A DNA stretch of 64,000 nt from JBMNGN01 sp050949865 (GCA_050949865.1 JBMNGN010000002.1:248001-312000), one strand, 5' to 3'; shown: positions 27,521 to 36,718, counted from the stretch's first letter. The notes: generated by a model from the sequence alone, not told the origin. Made by a program: numbers and translations.

Positions 27521-28399
27521 ATGAAGAGGTATTTTGACCGGGAGTTCCTTGCCAGTTTAGAGCGGCTCAGCCTGAATACTAACCGAATCAAGGCCGGCAT
27601 AAACAGCGGGGAACGGCGTTCGCCGCATAAAGGTCATTCAGTGGAGTTTGCTGATTTCAGAAATTATGTGGATGGCGACGATACCCGTTATATTGATTGG
27701 AACAGTTATGCCCGTTCTGAGAAGCTGCATGTTAAACTATTTGCCGAGGAACAGGACCTGCTGTTAACCCTTTTTCTGGATATAAGCAAATCCATGGAAT
27801 GGGGCCAACCCTCCAAAGACCTTCTGGCCCGCCAGATTGCCGGCGCATTAGGCTATTTAGTATTGACCGGATATGATCGGGTGTCAATAGCCGCATTCTC
27901 CGATGGGCTTAAAGGTTATTTACCACCTCTGCGAGGCCGGGCTGCAGTTAAGCAAATTTGGGGTTTTATTGAAGGCCTGGCCTGCGGAGGAAAAACGGAT
28001 TTTGCCAAATCCATGCAGCAGTATGGCCGGTACTGGCGGACCCCCGGAATTTCCTTGGTTTTGACCGATTTCATTAACATAGAGGATCTTTTCAAAGGGC
28101 TGAATTATTTAGGCTCGCTTAAACAGGAAATCATTCTCCTGCAAATTCTTTCCCCAGACGAAACCGATCCCAGTTATTATGGGGATTGGCGGTTAATCGA
28201 TTGCGAAACCGGAAATAAAAAAGAAGTTACCATTAATACCGCCATACTCAATCGTTATCGTAAGCAACTCAAAAGCTTAACTGATGAAACTAAAAGGTTT
28301 TGCAGCCAACGCCAGATTTATTACGCCCAGATCAGCAGTGAGTCTTGCTTGGAGGATATTATTTTACGGGATATGCCCAGGACCGGCATTCTCAAGTGA
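27521..28399 (+). CDS. DUF58 domain protein
   Basis: The 292-residue product has the DUF58 motif GDDTRYIDWNSYARS near residue 60-75, preceded by GERRSPHKGHSVEFADFRNYVDGD. A degenerate VWA-like fold follows (LTLFLDISKSMEWG, with an intact DISKS metal-site-like motif). DUF58 proteins accompany MoxR ATPases and may be their substrates or adaptors. There is no membrane segment. AAAGGAG precedes the ATG by about 6 bases. Confidence 0.92.
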   Translation: MKRYFDREFLASLERLSLNTNRIKAGINSGERRSPHKGHSVEFADFRNYVDGDDTRYIDWNSYARSEKLHVKLFAEEQDLLLTLFLDISKSMEWGQPSKDLLARQIAGALGYLVLTGYDRVSIAAFSDGLKGYLPPLRGRAAVKQIWGFIEGLACGGKTDFAKSMQQYGRYWRTPGISLVLTDFINIEDLFKGLNYLGSLKQEIILLQILSPDETDPSYYGDWRLIDCETGNKKEVTINTAILNRYRKQLKSLTDETKRFCSQRQIYYAQISSESCLEDIILRDMPRTGILK

Positions 28400-28472
28400 T
28401 ACCAGGTTTAACAGCGGTTGGCATTAAGGTTGGCTATATCGCAGTGCCAGCTTCCCCTGGGTGGAGGTATTT

Positions 28473-30296
28473 ATGCAGCTATTAAATCCTGTAGGTTTAT
28501 GGTTTTTAATGTCCTTGCCTGTGATAATAGCCCTGTATTTACTTAAACGACGCTACCAGGAGCAAATAGTGTCCAGCAACTACCTGTGGGAAGTGATCCT
28601 GAAGGACATCGAAGCTAATACGCCCTGGCAGCGTTTAAAGAAGAACTGGCTGATGATTCTGCAATTGATCGTGGCATCATTGCTGATCTTGGCTATCTGC
28701 CGTCCTTTAATCCCCCTTGCCGGTGGCATGGATCGCCATGTTATAGCTGTCCTGGATTGTTCTTCCAGCATGCTGGCCACGGATGTTAAGCCTACTCGGT
28801 TCCAGGAAGCCCAGGAACAGATACAACAGGCCATTGATGGTCTTGGACCCGGTGAATTGATGACCATTATTTCCATGGGAGAGCAGCCTGATGTCCTGAT
28901 ATCGGCCAGCCGGGACAAGACCCAGTTAAAAAACGCCTTGAAGACTGCTGAGCCTGGATTGGGAAGTGCTGATTTAGAATCAGCTATGGCGGTAGCTTCA
29001 TCAATAGGGGAACAAAAGGCCAATTCAATAATTATTATTTTCAGCGATGGAAATACCAGACCGGTGGAAAGGGAGATCTCCAGTACCTGCCCGGTTGAGT
29101 TCAGGCAGATTGGTGAGGGCAATGATAATGTGGGGTTTATTACGTTTGCGGCCAGACAACAGCCCCTCGGTACTGCTCTTTTAGCCAGGGTGCGCAACTA
29201 TAGCGACCAGGAAATAGCTATTGATATTGAGTTAAGGGTTAATGAACACCTGGTTGACGTTAAACCAGTTGTCTTAAGGCCGGGGGAAACCAAAGAGCAA
29301 ATATGGACTGAGCTAGGCAGTATAAAGGGAGTAATTACTGCCGCCATAACCCGCAGGGATAGCTTCAGCCTGGATAATACCGCCGCCACGGTAGTGGAAG
29401 AAACCGGGAACCCCCGGGTATTGCTGGCTACAAAAGGGAATATTTATATGGAAAAAGTTCTATTGCTGTTTAAAGGACTGGAAACCTATAAGACTTCCGC
29501 CGAAGATTATTCTCCTGATGGGGAAGAATACGGGTTATATATTTATGACGGGTTTATTCCCCCCTCATTACCCCATGGCAATGTGCTGATTATCAACCCT
29601 CCGGATAAAAACCATTTTATAGAGGTGGAAGGCGAATTGGGCCATGCCGAAAACCTCAAGGCGGATCTTAACCATCACCTCATGAATTATGTCAATGTTG
29701 AGGAGTGGAAGATAGGCCGGAGTAAAAAAATCTCTGCTCCTATCTGGGCCAAAACCCTGGTTGAGTACGGGGATAACCCGCTGCTGCTGGCTGGGGAACT
29801 GGATGGAAGACGGATAGTTGTCCTGCCTTTTGATCTGCATCAATCAAATATTCCCCTTCAGACCTCTTTCCCCATAATGATGAACAATATTATCAACTGG
29901 TTGCTTCCGGGCATGGAACCTGAAATTATTACCGGAGCCGATAATTGCCTAAAGTTTAATCCGGCCTCAGATACCAAGGAAATCCAAGTCTGGTTGAATA
30001 ATGAGAAGCTTGATACTATTAAACCCCCTTTCATCAATGAATACCAGGTTGGGAAACCTGGGGTATATAAATATATCCAGATTAGCGATGACCGGCAGAT
30101 TGAAAAACAGGTGGCAGTTAATGCCCTGAATACCCTGGAGTCGGATATTGAGCCTGGAGACTTACCCTGGGATAAAGTCTACACTGGAGAAGCAGGTTCA
30201 AGTCGGCCGGGAAAACAGGAGATATGGAACTGGTTGGTGTGGTTGGCTTTAGTTTTTCTGGTCATAGAATGGGAGGTGTATCGGCGTGAGTATTAA
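28473..30296 (+). CDS. BatA/VWA-domain membrane protein
   Basis: I chose the ATG at 28473 because GGAGG lies 6 bases upstream; the GTG at 28461 overlaps that site. The 607-residue product has an N-terminal BatA-type membrane domain (FLMSLPVIIALYLLKRRYQEQIVSSNYLWEVI, with a second span near residue 60). The VWA domain starts near residue 88 (HVIAVLDCSSSMLATD), with the MIDAS DxSxS pattern intact. A long beta-rich part follows, and a final span lies near the C-terminus. It overlaps the next gene by 11 bases, so the two are translationally coupled. Confidence 0.9.
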   Translation: MQLLNPVGLWFLMSLPVIIALYLLKRRYQEQIVSSNYLWEVILKDIEANTPWQRLKKNWLMILQLIVASLLILAICRPLIPLAGGMDRHVIAVLDCSSSMLATDVKPTRFQEAQEQIQQAIDGLGPGELMTIISMGEQPDVLISASRDKTQLKNALKTAEPGLGSADLESAMAVASSIGEQKANSIIIIFSDGNTRPVEREISSTCPVEFRQIGEGNDNVGFITFAARQQPLGTALLARVRNYSDQEIAIDIELRVNEHLVDVKPVVLRPGETKEQIWTELGSIKGVITAAITRRDSFSLDNTAATVVEETGNPRVLLATKGNIYMEKVLLLFKGLETYKTSAEDYSPDGEEYGLYIYDGFIPPSLPHGNVLIINPPDKNHFIEVEGELGHAENLKADLNHHLMNYVNVEEWKIGRSKKISAPIWAKTLVEYGDNPLLLAGELDGRRIVVLPFDLHQSNIPLQTSFPIMMNNIINWLLPGMEPEIITGADNCLKFNPASDTKEIQVWLNNEKLDTIKPPFINEYQVGKPGVYKYIQISDDRQIEKQVAVNALNTLESDIEPGDLPWDKVYTGEAGSSRPGKQEIWNWLVWLALVFLVIEWEVYRREY

Positions 30297-33096
30297 TTTC
30301 AGCGACCCTTATGCCCTTATTCTTATACCTATAGTCTGGTTTCCAGTCTGCTTATGGTACAAGGCATCCCATTACCATGCCCTGCGCAAAAAAATCGTTC
30401 TCCTAGCCAGGCTTATTATTTTATTACTGCTGGTTCTTGCTCTGGCCGGAGCTGAGTTGAGGTTCACGGTAGACCAGCAAAGTGTGGTTTTTGTGGTGGA
30501 TGTATCTGCTAGCTGCGAAAAAGCCCGGGAAAAGGCAGAAGATTTTATTAAAGAAGCTTTGAAACATAAAGAAGTTGAAGAGCAGGCTGCTATTGTAGTG
30601 TTCGGAGAAAACGCCAGGGTGGAGCAGCCCATGCTTGATAACCTGCAGTTTAACCGAATTGAGACGGTTATCGGGCGCCAGCAGACCAATATCGAGAATA
30701 GCATTATATTGGGAAGCGGTTTATTGCCTGACGGGTTAAGGAAAAGAATAGTTTTGTTATCCGACGGAAACGAGAATTGCGGAGATGCCTGGCAGGAAAC
30801 GGGCGGGCTGGCCAGGAAGAATATCCGGTTGGACGTGGTCCCCCTTGAAGTCAAAGATGGCCCGGATATTAGGATTGACAGCCTGCAGGTACCCCAAAAG
30901 CTATATGCCAAGGAGAGATTTTCCATCCAAACCAGGGTTTATAGTAATATAGATACTACAGCAGTTCTGCGTTTTTACCGCGACGATCAGGTGATTATAG
31001 AGGATACGGTTAATGTAACCAGCGGGGAAAACCTTTTTGTATATTCCTCTGCTATCAGCGAGAGTGGGTTTTATACTTTTAAGGTTGTAGGTGAAATGGG
31101 TTCCCATGACACCGTACCCGAAAACAACCAGGCCGGGGCTTTTACCGTAGTACAGGGGACTCCTAAAGTCCTGGTTGTTGAAGGCCAGCAGGGAGAAGGA
31201 AGATCCATTATAAATGCCATACAATCCTCAGGTATAGAAACCGAACTGACTACCCCGGCTAACCTGCCCCTTACTCCCCAGAAACTGAGCGCTTATGGTC
31301 TTGTTATCCTGTGCAACGTTCCGGCGGAATCCATACCCAAACAAGCCATGGAAGCAATTCATTCTTCAGTAAGGGATCTGGGAATGGGTCTGGTTATGGT
31401 TGGAGGGGAGAACAGCTACGGGCCTGGGGGCTATTACCAAACCCCGGTAGAAAAAGCTCTGCCTGTATACATGGATCTGCGCGGCAAGGCTGAAATCCCC
31501 AGCCTGGGATTGGTTTTGGTAATTGATAAATCGGGCAGTATGGGGGAACAGGCAGGAGGATATTCCAAGATAGCATTGGCTAGGGAAGCTGCCATCCAGG
31601 CGACCTCCATTCTGAGCCCTTACGATCAGGTAGGGGTCATAGCTTTTGATTCCTCTGCCGCGTGGGTTGTTGAGACTCAAAAGGTTGAAGATCTTGAATC
31701 TATTCAGGGCAGTATCGCCAGTATTCAAGCCGGGGGCGGGACCAATATATTTCCGGCCCTGCAGGTTGCCTATAGCAGCTTAAAAGATGTGGAAACCAAG
31801 TATAAACACATAATACTCCTGACTGATGGACAGTCAGCTACCTCTGGAGATTACTATTATTTAGCCAAAAGAATGCAGCAGTCAGGTATTACTATGTCAA
31901 CGGTAGCCGTCGGTGACGGGGCTGACATATTGTTAATGCAGCAACTGGCTGAATGGGGCGGAGGCAGGTATTATTTCACCAATGATGCACAAAATGTTCC
32001 CTGGATATTTACCAAAGAAACGATGAAGGCTCTCCGTCATTATCTGGTGGAGGAAGAGTTTTACCCGGGTATCAGCTCCAGCAGCCCGTTAATTGACGGA
32101 ATACACGAGGCTCCCCCATTAGAAGGGTATGTAGCAACTACCCCTAAGGGAACCGCCCAGGTGGTTTTGAGCAGTCATCTAAATGATCCGGTCCTGGCCG
32201 GATGGCAGTACGGGTTAGGACGTTCCGTGGCTTTTACTACGGATAGCGGCGGGAAGTGGTCAGGTAACTGGATAAGATGGCCCGGGTACAATCAAATCTG
32301 GAGCAACATCGTTTCCTGGGTTTTACCCAGGGTGGATGAAAACCATCCTCTATCACTAAGGTCATATATGGATAATAGCCTGGGTATCATAGAAGTGGAA
32401 TCAGTAGATACAGGCAGGGTAGTTCCAACCTTTGCTTCAATAGTAGGTCCAGACCTGGAAAATATGCAAGTTTCATTAGACCCGGCAGGACCCGGGAAGT
32501 ATCAAGCCAGGTTTAAGGTATCGGAGCCTGGAGCATATCTGATTAACATCCGCCAAGAGGTGGAAGAGGGCTTCAGGATGATAAACGGCGGGTTAATAGT
32601 ACCCTATTCTTCCGAATACAAGTCACCGGGGACAAATTATCCTTTTCTCGAACAATTAGCCCATTCAACCGGAGGGACAATTATAGATGATCCGGCCCAG
32701 GTGTTTGCTGACAACCTTGCCCCGGTCAAAGGGGCGGTTAAACTATGGCCATGGTTCTTGACTGCTGCATTGTTGCTCTTTTTGGCTGATATTGCCGCTC
32801 GCCGAATAAACTTCAGACTAGACAGCCTGAGCCGGGTATGGCAGAAGAAAACCAGGGAGCCGGAATATCAGGATTCAACCACTTCAAGGCTTAACCGGAG
32901 AAAAAGCGAGCTAAAGGATTGGCAGGATATAAAACATCAAAGATCGGAACCTGCGCCAACGCCAGATTCAACAGGCGGATTATCGGATAGGCCGGAACCC
33001 ATCCCATTGGGAAAGGAGTCTAAAGAAGCACCAACTAATGAAGAAACCACCAAGAGGTTGCTGCGCCGGGTGAGCAAAAAAAGTAATAATTATTAG
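30286..33096 (+). CDS. Large membrane protein with two VWA domains and a glutamine-amidotransferase-like segment
   Basis: The 936-residue product starts at GTG behind GGGAGGTG, inside the end of the previous gene. Two membrane spans open it. A first VWA domain (about residue 67, VVFVVDVSASCEK) keeps a DxSxS motif and is followed by beta-rich sequence. An alpha/beta segment (about 330-375; LVILCNVPAESIPKQAMEAIHSSVRDLGMGLVMVGGENSYGPGGY) resembles the amidotransferase-like fold. Then come a second VWA domain (about 405-560; LVLVIDKSGSMGEQ), a C-terminal span near residue 825 and a charged tail. It closes the cluster. Probably scaffold or activation machinery rather than an enzyme. Confidence 0.88.
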   Translation: MSINFSDPYALILIPIVWFPVCLWYKASHYHALRKKIVLLARLIILLLLVLALAGAELRFTVDQQSVVFVVDVSASCEKAREKAEDFIKEALKHKEVEEQAAIVVFGENARVEQPMLDNLQFNRIETVIGRQQTNIENSIILGSGLLPDGLRKRIVLLSDGNENCGDAWQETGGLARKNIRLDVVPLEVKDGPDIRIDSLQVPQKLYAKERFSIQTRVYSNIDTTAVLRFYRDDQVIIEDTVNVTSGENLFVYSSAISESGFYTFKVVGEMGSHDTVPENNQAGAFTVVQGTPKVLVVEGQQGEGRSIINAIQSSGIETELTTPANLPLTPQKLSAYGLVILCNVPAESIPKQAMEAIHSSVRDLGMGLVMVGGENSYGPGGYYQTPVEKALPVYMDLRGKAEIPSLGLVLVIDKSGSMGEQAGGYSKIALAREAAIQATSILSPYDQVGVIAFDSSAAWVVETQKVEDLESIQGSIASIQAGGGTNIFPALQVAYSSLKDVETKYKHIILLTDGQSATSGDYYYLAKRMQQSGITMSTVAVGDGADILLMQQLAEWGGGRYYFTNDAQNVPWIFTKETMKALRHYLVEEEFYPGISSSSPLIDGIHEAPPLEGYVATTPKGTAQVVLSSHLNDPVLAGWQYGLGRSVAFTTDSGGKWSGNWIRWPGYNQIWSNIVSWVLPRVDENHPLSLRSYMDNSLGIIEVESVDTGRVVPTFASIVGPDLENMQVSLDPAGPGKYQARFKVSEPGAYLINIRQEVEEGFRMINGGLIVPYSSEYKSPGTNYPFLEQLAHSTGGTIIDDPAQVFADNLAPVKGAVKLWPWFLTAALLLFLADIAARRINFRLDSLSRVWQKKTREPEYQDSTTSRLNRRKSELKDWQDIKHQRSEPAPTPDSTGGLSDRPEPIPLGKESKEAPTNEETTKRLLRRVSKKSNNY

Positions 33097-33158
33097 CCGC
33101 CAAATTTTACTAGGAAAAAGTTTGGAGATTAAGGATAATTATTAAGAGGAGTTTTTAA

Positions 33159-33164
33159 TATAAT
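33159..33164 (+). promoter_or_regulatory. Candidate -10 element (TATAAT) upstream of the riboswitch leader
   Basis: A perfect TATAAT lies 45 bases before the conserved start of the leader RNA. No convincing -35 hexamer is present 16-18 bases upstream, so this is tentative. Confidence 0.35.
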
Positions 33165-33208
33165 CTAGAAACTATAAAACAACTGAATAGCAATTAAGGA
33201 ATGTTTTC

Positions 33209-33395
33209 GAGTCTATTAACCTAAGGCAAGTGCTATTGGTTTTTAGACCGATAGGGTATATTTGGAAACGGATATGCCTCCCGGTGTGGAAAGAAAATGG
33301 CCTTATCAGTGTGCAAACCGGGCTAAACAAGTTATTGTTTGGCTTTTGTATTTGATATGCAAAAGGGTCAGATGTATTTCCACATCCGGCCCTTT
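33209..33395 (+). promoter_or_regulatory. Moco (molybdenum/tungsten cofactor) riboswitch, copy A
   Basis: This leader shares ordered blocks with the minus-strand copy at 40304-40490: CCGATAGGGTATA (33248-33260), GCCTCCC (33276-33282), GGAAAGAAAAT (from 33288) and GGGCTAAA (33320-33327). Spacing between the first two blocks (15 bases) and between the next two (5 bases) is identical in both copies. GCCTCCC, GGAAAG and GGGCTAA in that order match my memory of the Moco RNA motif. CCCGG (33280-33284) pairs with CCGGG (33318-33322), and a 9-bp stem spans 33322-33343. It precedes genes for an ABC transporter and FmdE-family proteins. Moco or its tungsten form is the expected ligand; the ligand assignment rests on family knowledge. 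Confidence 0.8.
33362..33395 (+). terminator. Riboswitch expression-platform hairpin, terminator-like
   Basis: AAAGGG and GATGT (33362-33375) pair with ACATC and CCCTTT (33382-33395) around a central 3-base internal mismatch region. The trailing bases end in TTT then CGATTT. It lies between the aptamer and an AAAGGAGGG ribosome site at 33404-33412, so it may stop transcription or restrict the ribosome site. Confidence 0.55.
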
Positions 33396-33417
33396 CGATT
33401 TGTAAAGGAGGGAAATA

Positions 33418-34158
33418 TTGCAGTTAATTGACGTAAAAGGAGCCTTGAGTCTATTAGCGACCGAAAATCAATTGTCTCTTATGAAGGTAAAGGTAAATAG
33501 CCGTGCTCTATCCTCTCAGGAAGCCATAGGCGATCCGGAGAGAAGAGACTTTCCGCTTCTCAGGGGTAAAGAAGTATTGATTCAAGCTGAAGTCGAAGGA
33601 GGTATTGGCCAGGCTTTCACCAGTGATCCCATTTCTTTTAGCGGTACGGTTAGTGAGTTGTTGAATTGGAAGGTTGAACGATTTGGAAAGCAGGCTTTGG
33701 AGGTTGCGGTCTTAAACGCTTTATGCAATAAGCTTGGGCTTGCCAATAATACCATTCATTGCCTGAACAATGAGCCGGAAGAGTGTGCAAAAAAAATAAG
33801 CAGTTTTTTACTTGAGCAGCACGGTTTGTGTAATGTGGGAATAGTAGGCTATCAACCAGCTATCCTTGAACATTGTGCCCAAGTGTTCGGAACCCAACGG
33901 GTACGTATTACTGATCTTAATCCGGACAACATCGGGCAGGTAAGGTATGGAGTCCAGGTTTGGGATGGATTCAGTGATACTCATAAACTGATTGATGAGT
34001 CAGATGTGTTATTGGTTACCGGCACCATCCTGGTTAATGGGACGCATGAAGAGCTTTTGAGTCAGATTGGAGATAAACCGTATTACTTCTATGGAACTAC
34101 CTGTGCAGGATTGGCTGCTATTAATAAAATGAACCGGTTATGTCCCATGTCTAGGTAA
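33418..34158 (+). CDS. DUF364 family protein (putative heavy-metal-chelation Rossmann-like domain)
   Basis: The 246-residue product begins at TTG 5-6 bases after AAAGGAGGG. The C-terminal half has the DUF364 pattern: NVGIVGYQPAILEHCAQVFG, TDLNPDNIGQVRYGVQVWDG, a DVLLVTGTILVNGT strand and the final FYGTTCAGLAAINKMNRLCP with conserved cysteines. The N-terminal half (GIGQAFTSDPISFSG) is the usual enolase-N-like or PRK-like part. DUF364 proteins are suspected to bind metals or metal-cofactor precursors, but none is well characterised. As the first gene behind the Moco riboswitch it is a candidate for Mo/W handling. Confidence 0.82.
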   Translation: MQLIDVKGALSLLATENQLSLMKVKVNSRALSSQEAIGDPERRDFPLLRGKEVLIQAEVEGGIGQAFTSDPISFSGTVSELLNWKVERFGKQALEVAVLNALCNKLGLANNTIHCLNNEPEECAKKISSFLLEQHGLCNVGIVGYQPAILEHCAQVFGTQRVRITDLNPDNIGQVRYGVQVWDGFSDTHKLIDESDVLLVTGTILVNGTHEELLSQIGDKPYYFYGTTCAGLAAINKMNRLCPMSR

Positions 34159-34227
34159 ATAACTCTCCTTATTGAAGCTGTAACTGATAGAGGTGGATAA
34201 TTGTGAACACACGCAAGGGGTCACAAC

Positions 34228-34923
34228 ATGTTTGAAATGAAAAGGGTATCTTTATCCTTTGGGAACTTAAAAGTACTATCCGATTTCAGCCTGGTGAGCC
34301 AGGGGAATGAATTTATTTGTCTCTTAGGAGCCTCAGGTATTGGCAAGACTTCCATTCTAAATATATTAGCTGGGTTATTAAAGCCCCAGGAAGGATATGT
34401 GGAGACCAAACATTACCGCATCGGGTATGTTTTCCAAGAGCCAAGATTAATACCCTGGTGCAATGTTAAAGAAAATCTAGAGGCAGGGCTGTGGGGACTG
34501 GAAATAAGTAAAACCGAGAAAAGTAACCGAATCGATTTTTTGATAGAAAAATTAGAGCTGACTGGCTTTGTTGATTTTTACCCCGGACAATTGAGCGGGG
34601 GAATGAAACAACGGGTCTCACTAGGAAGGGCTTTTGCCATTCACCCTGATTTGTTGCTGATGGACGAACCATTTAGCTCTTTGGATGAAAACCTTAAACA
34701 AGATATGCGGGTATTGTTGAAAAGCTTAATTGAGTGGCAACCCTGCACGACAGTCTTTGTTACCCACGATATAATGGAAGGGCTTCAGCTTGCAGATCGA
34801 ATAATCGTTTTGAAAGGAAGACCGTGCCAAATTGTCCAGAGTATCGAACTGGAAATAGACCAAGCTTCTAACGAAGAGTATCTCAAGCTGCTGGCCCAGG
34901 AAGTTGCCAAAATTTACAGGTAA
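34228..34923 (+). CDS. ABC transporter ATP-binding protein (TauB/SsuB-like)
   Basis: The 231-residue product has Walker A GASGIGKTS (residues 34-42), Q-loop YVFQEPRLIPW, signature LSGGMKQRVSLGRAFA, Walker B LLLMDEPFSSLD and the H-loop VTHDI. The short ATPase without a C-terminal regulatory domain belongs to the nitrate/sulfonate/taurine importer class. Its partners are the lipoprotein and permease that follow. The ribosome site is weak (GGGGTCACA), so translation may depend on upstream genes. Riboswitch control suggests the substrate relates to molybdenum/tungsten or its cofactor rather than sulfonates. Confidence 0.93.
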   Translation: MFEMKRVSLSFGNLKVLSDFSLVSQGNEFICLLGASGIGKTSILNILAGLLKPQEGYVETKHYRIGYVFQEPRLIPWCNVKENLEAGLWGLEISKTEKSNRIDFLIEKLELTGFVDFYPGQLSGGMKQRVSLGRAFAIHPDLLLMDEPFSSLDENLKQDMRVLLKSLIEWQPCTTVFVTHDIMEGLQLADRIIVLKGRPCQIVQSIELEIDQASNEEYLKLLAQEVAKIYR

Positions 34924-34974
34924 GGTCTTAACAACGAAATTTCTTAATATTTCTTAGTAATGGAGGCGGAATTT

Positions 34975-35967
34975 ATGCGAAATCTTAATCTTCTATTAGT
35001 GGTTTTATTAGTTTTTTTCGCAATAATGATAGGCGGTTGTACAGGTGAAAAAGAGCCGGATCCCACAGTTAACGAAGAGGTTACTGAATTAACTGTTGGG
35101 GAGGCACCGGGACCGGTTAGTTACCCTTTGGCCCACATGACTCAGACTGACTCTAATCTAGTAACAATGCCTTGGAAGACCTATGATCAACTGTTGGCCA
35201 TGATAACTGCCAAACAAGTAAAATTATCAAGTAGCCCAATTACTAATGCAGTTATGGCTTATAACAAAGGTGTAAATATAAAATTAGTAAATGTAGCAGT
35301 TTGGGGAATGCTTTATGTGGTTAGCAGTGATCAGAGCCTACAGGGTTTAGATAATTTAAAAGGCAAGGAAGTAGCAGTTAATGGACAAGGCAGCATACAT
35401 GACCTGGTATTTCGCCATCTGTTAATTCAAAAGGGAATAGATCCTGATACTGACCTTACCATAAGCTACATGGATTTGCCTGAGGCTTCTGCCCGGCTAG
35501 TTAGCGGCGATATTGAATATGCTGTTCTTAATGAGCCTAGTTCCAGTATAGCTATTCTAAACGCCAAAAAAGCTGGTATAGACCTTTATCGGGCAGTGGA
35601 TCTGTCAGAGGAATGGGGCAAAATACCGGGCCAAGAGGGAAATCGAATTCCCCAGGCCGGCTTCATTATGATTGAGGATTCGGGGATTACTGCCGATGAG
35701 GTTATATCCTTCGCCAATAAATATGAGGAGTCAGCAAAATGGATAAATGATAACCCCTCCGAAGCAGGGACGCTGGTTGAAAAGCAAAATGAACAGATGA
35801 AAGCACCGGCGGTTAGTGATTCTCTCAAGTATGCTCGACTGCAGCCCAAGATGGCCATTGATTGTCGGGAGGAAGTCGAAGCATTTTTAAGCGAATTAAT
35901 CAAAACAGCGCCTCCTAACGCCTTGGGAGGGAAACTGCCAGATGCCGAATTCTACTTCCAAAAATAG
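34975..35967 (+). CDS. ABC transporter substrate-binding lipoprotein (TauA/NMT1-like)
   Basis: I chose the ATG at 34975, 8 bases after GGAGG; the ATG at 34960 overlaps that site. The 330-residue product has a lipoprotein signal with lipobox IGGC (cysteine near residue 21), so it is predicted to be lipid-anchored outside the membrane. The fold resembles the NMT1/THI5/TauA periplasmic-binding class (MAYNKGVNIKLVNVAVWGMLYV, LKGKEVAVNGQGSIHDLVFRHLLIQKGIDPD). It is not ModA- or WtpA-like. The last 26 bases overlap the permease gene. The ligand is unknown, with a Mo/W-related ligand inferred from regulation. Confidence 0.88.
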   Translation: MRNLNLLLVVLLVFFAIMIGGCTGEKEPDPTVNEEVTELTVGEAPGPVSYPLAHMTQTDSNLVTMPWKTYDQLLAMITAKQVKLSSSPITNAVMAYNKGVNIKLVNVAVWGMLYVVSSDQSLQGLDNLKGKEVAVNGQGSIHDLVFRHLLIQKGIDPDTDLTISYMDLPEASARLVSGDIEYAVLNEPSSSIAILNAKKAGIDLYRAVDLSEEWGKIPGQEGNRIPQAGFIMIEDSGITADEVISFANKYEESAKWINDNPSEAGTLVEKQNEQMKAPAVSDSLKYARLQPKMAIDCREEVEAFLSELIKTAPPNALGGKLPDAEFYFQK

Positions 35968-36718
35968 TTCAGAGTACCTTTATATATTTTTAGGGGTATT
36001 GGCGATTATTGCGGGTTGGCAGCTTATTTCGCTATTCTATAGCCCGGTTCTGGTTCCTTCTCCCCTTAGGACTATTGAGTCGTTTTGGAATATTTGGAAT
36101 AATGGGGAATTAGCTGCTAACCTGGCCATCTCATTTCAACGCCAGGTAACAGGTTTAGGTATAGGCCTTAGTTTAGGAATCAGCACCGGAATACTAGCAG
36201 GATTAAATAGGAAATTGGAATTGATCCTTCAACCTCTGGTTAATGCTTTGTTGGCTGTCCCAGCTATTGTTTTTGTGGTTATGGCCATGGTTTGGTTTGG
36301 GATGGGGACTTTAATGACGGTCTTTATTGTAGCCCTGTTAGTATACCCGGTTATGCATTTAAACACCCTAGAAGGCTTTAAATCCATCGATCGTGATCTG
36401 CTTGAAATGGCTAAAGTATACAGGCTGCCGACCTGGAAAAAGATAAATAAAATTTATCTTCCCGGATTAGCCCATTCCTTAATTGCCGGTTTTTCCTTAA
36501 GTACTGCATCCTCAGTGCGGTTGACAGTAATGGCTGAACTGCTTGGAGCCCGGGAAGGAATAGGGCAAAAGATTGCTATTTCTAGAGCATATATGGAAAC
36601 TGAAAACCTTTTTGCCTGGGTATTAGTTCTAATTCTAATCTTGGTTGCCTTGGAATTGTTGTTGGTTAAACCCTTAAATGCATTTACTGTACGTTGGAAG
36701 AAAGTTATCAATAGTTAG
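35942..36718 (+). CDS. ABC transporter permease (TauC/SsuC-like)
   Basis: The 258-residue product has about six membrane segments and the permease signature region LEGFKSIDRDLLEMAKVYRLPTWKKINKIYLPGLAHSLIAGF, which is the EAA loop that contacts the ATPase. A GGGAGGG site inside the preceding gene lies 9 bases before the ATG. With the lipoprotein and ATPase it makes a complete importer. The class usually imports sulfonates, nitrate or pyrimidine precursors. Confidence 0.93.
   Translation: MPNSTSKNSSEYLYIFLGVLAIIAGWQLISLFYSPVLVPSPLRTIESFWNIWNNGELAANLAISFQRQVTGLGIGLSLGISTGILAGLNRKLELILQPLVNALLAVPAIVFVVMAMVWFGMGTLMTVFIVALLVYPVMHLNTLEGFKSIDRDLLEMAKVYRLPTWKKINKIYLPGLAHSLIAGFSLSTASSVRLTVMAELLGAREGIGQKIAISRAYMETENLFAWVLVLILILVALELLLVKPLNAFTVRWKKVINS

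Noticed and set aside
28580..29197. A 205-codon open frame on the minus strand
   Set aside because: It is antisense to the BatA/VWA gene, whose motifs and coupled context are clear.
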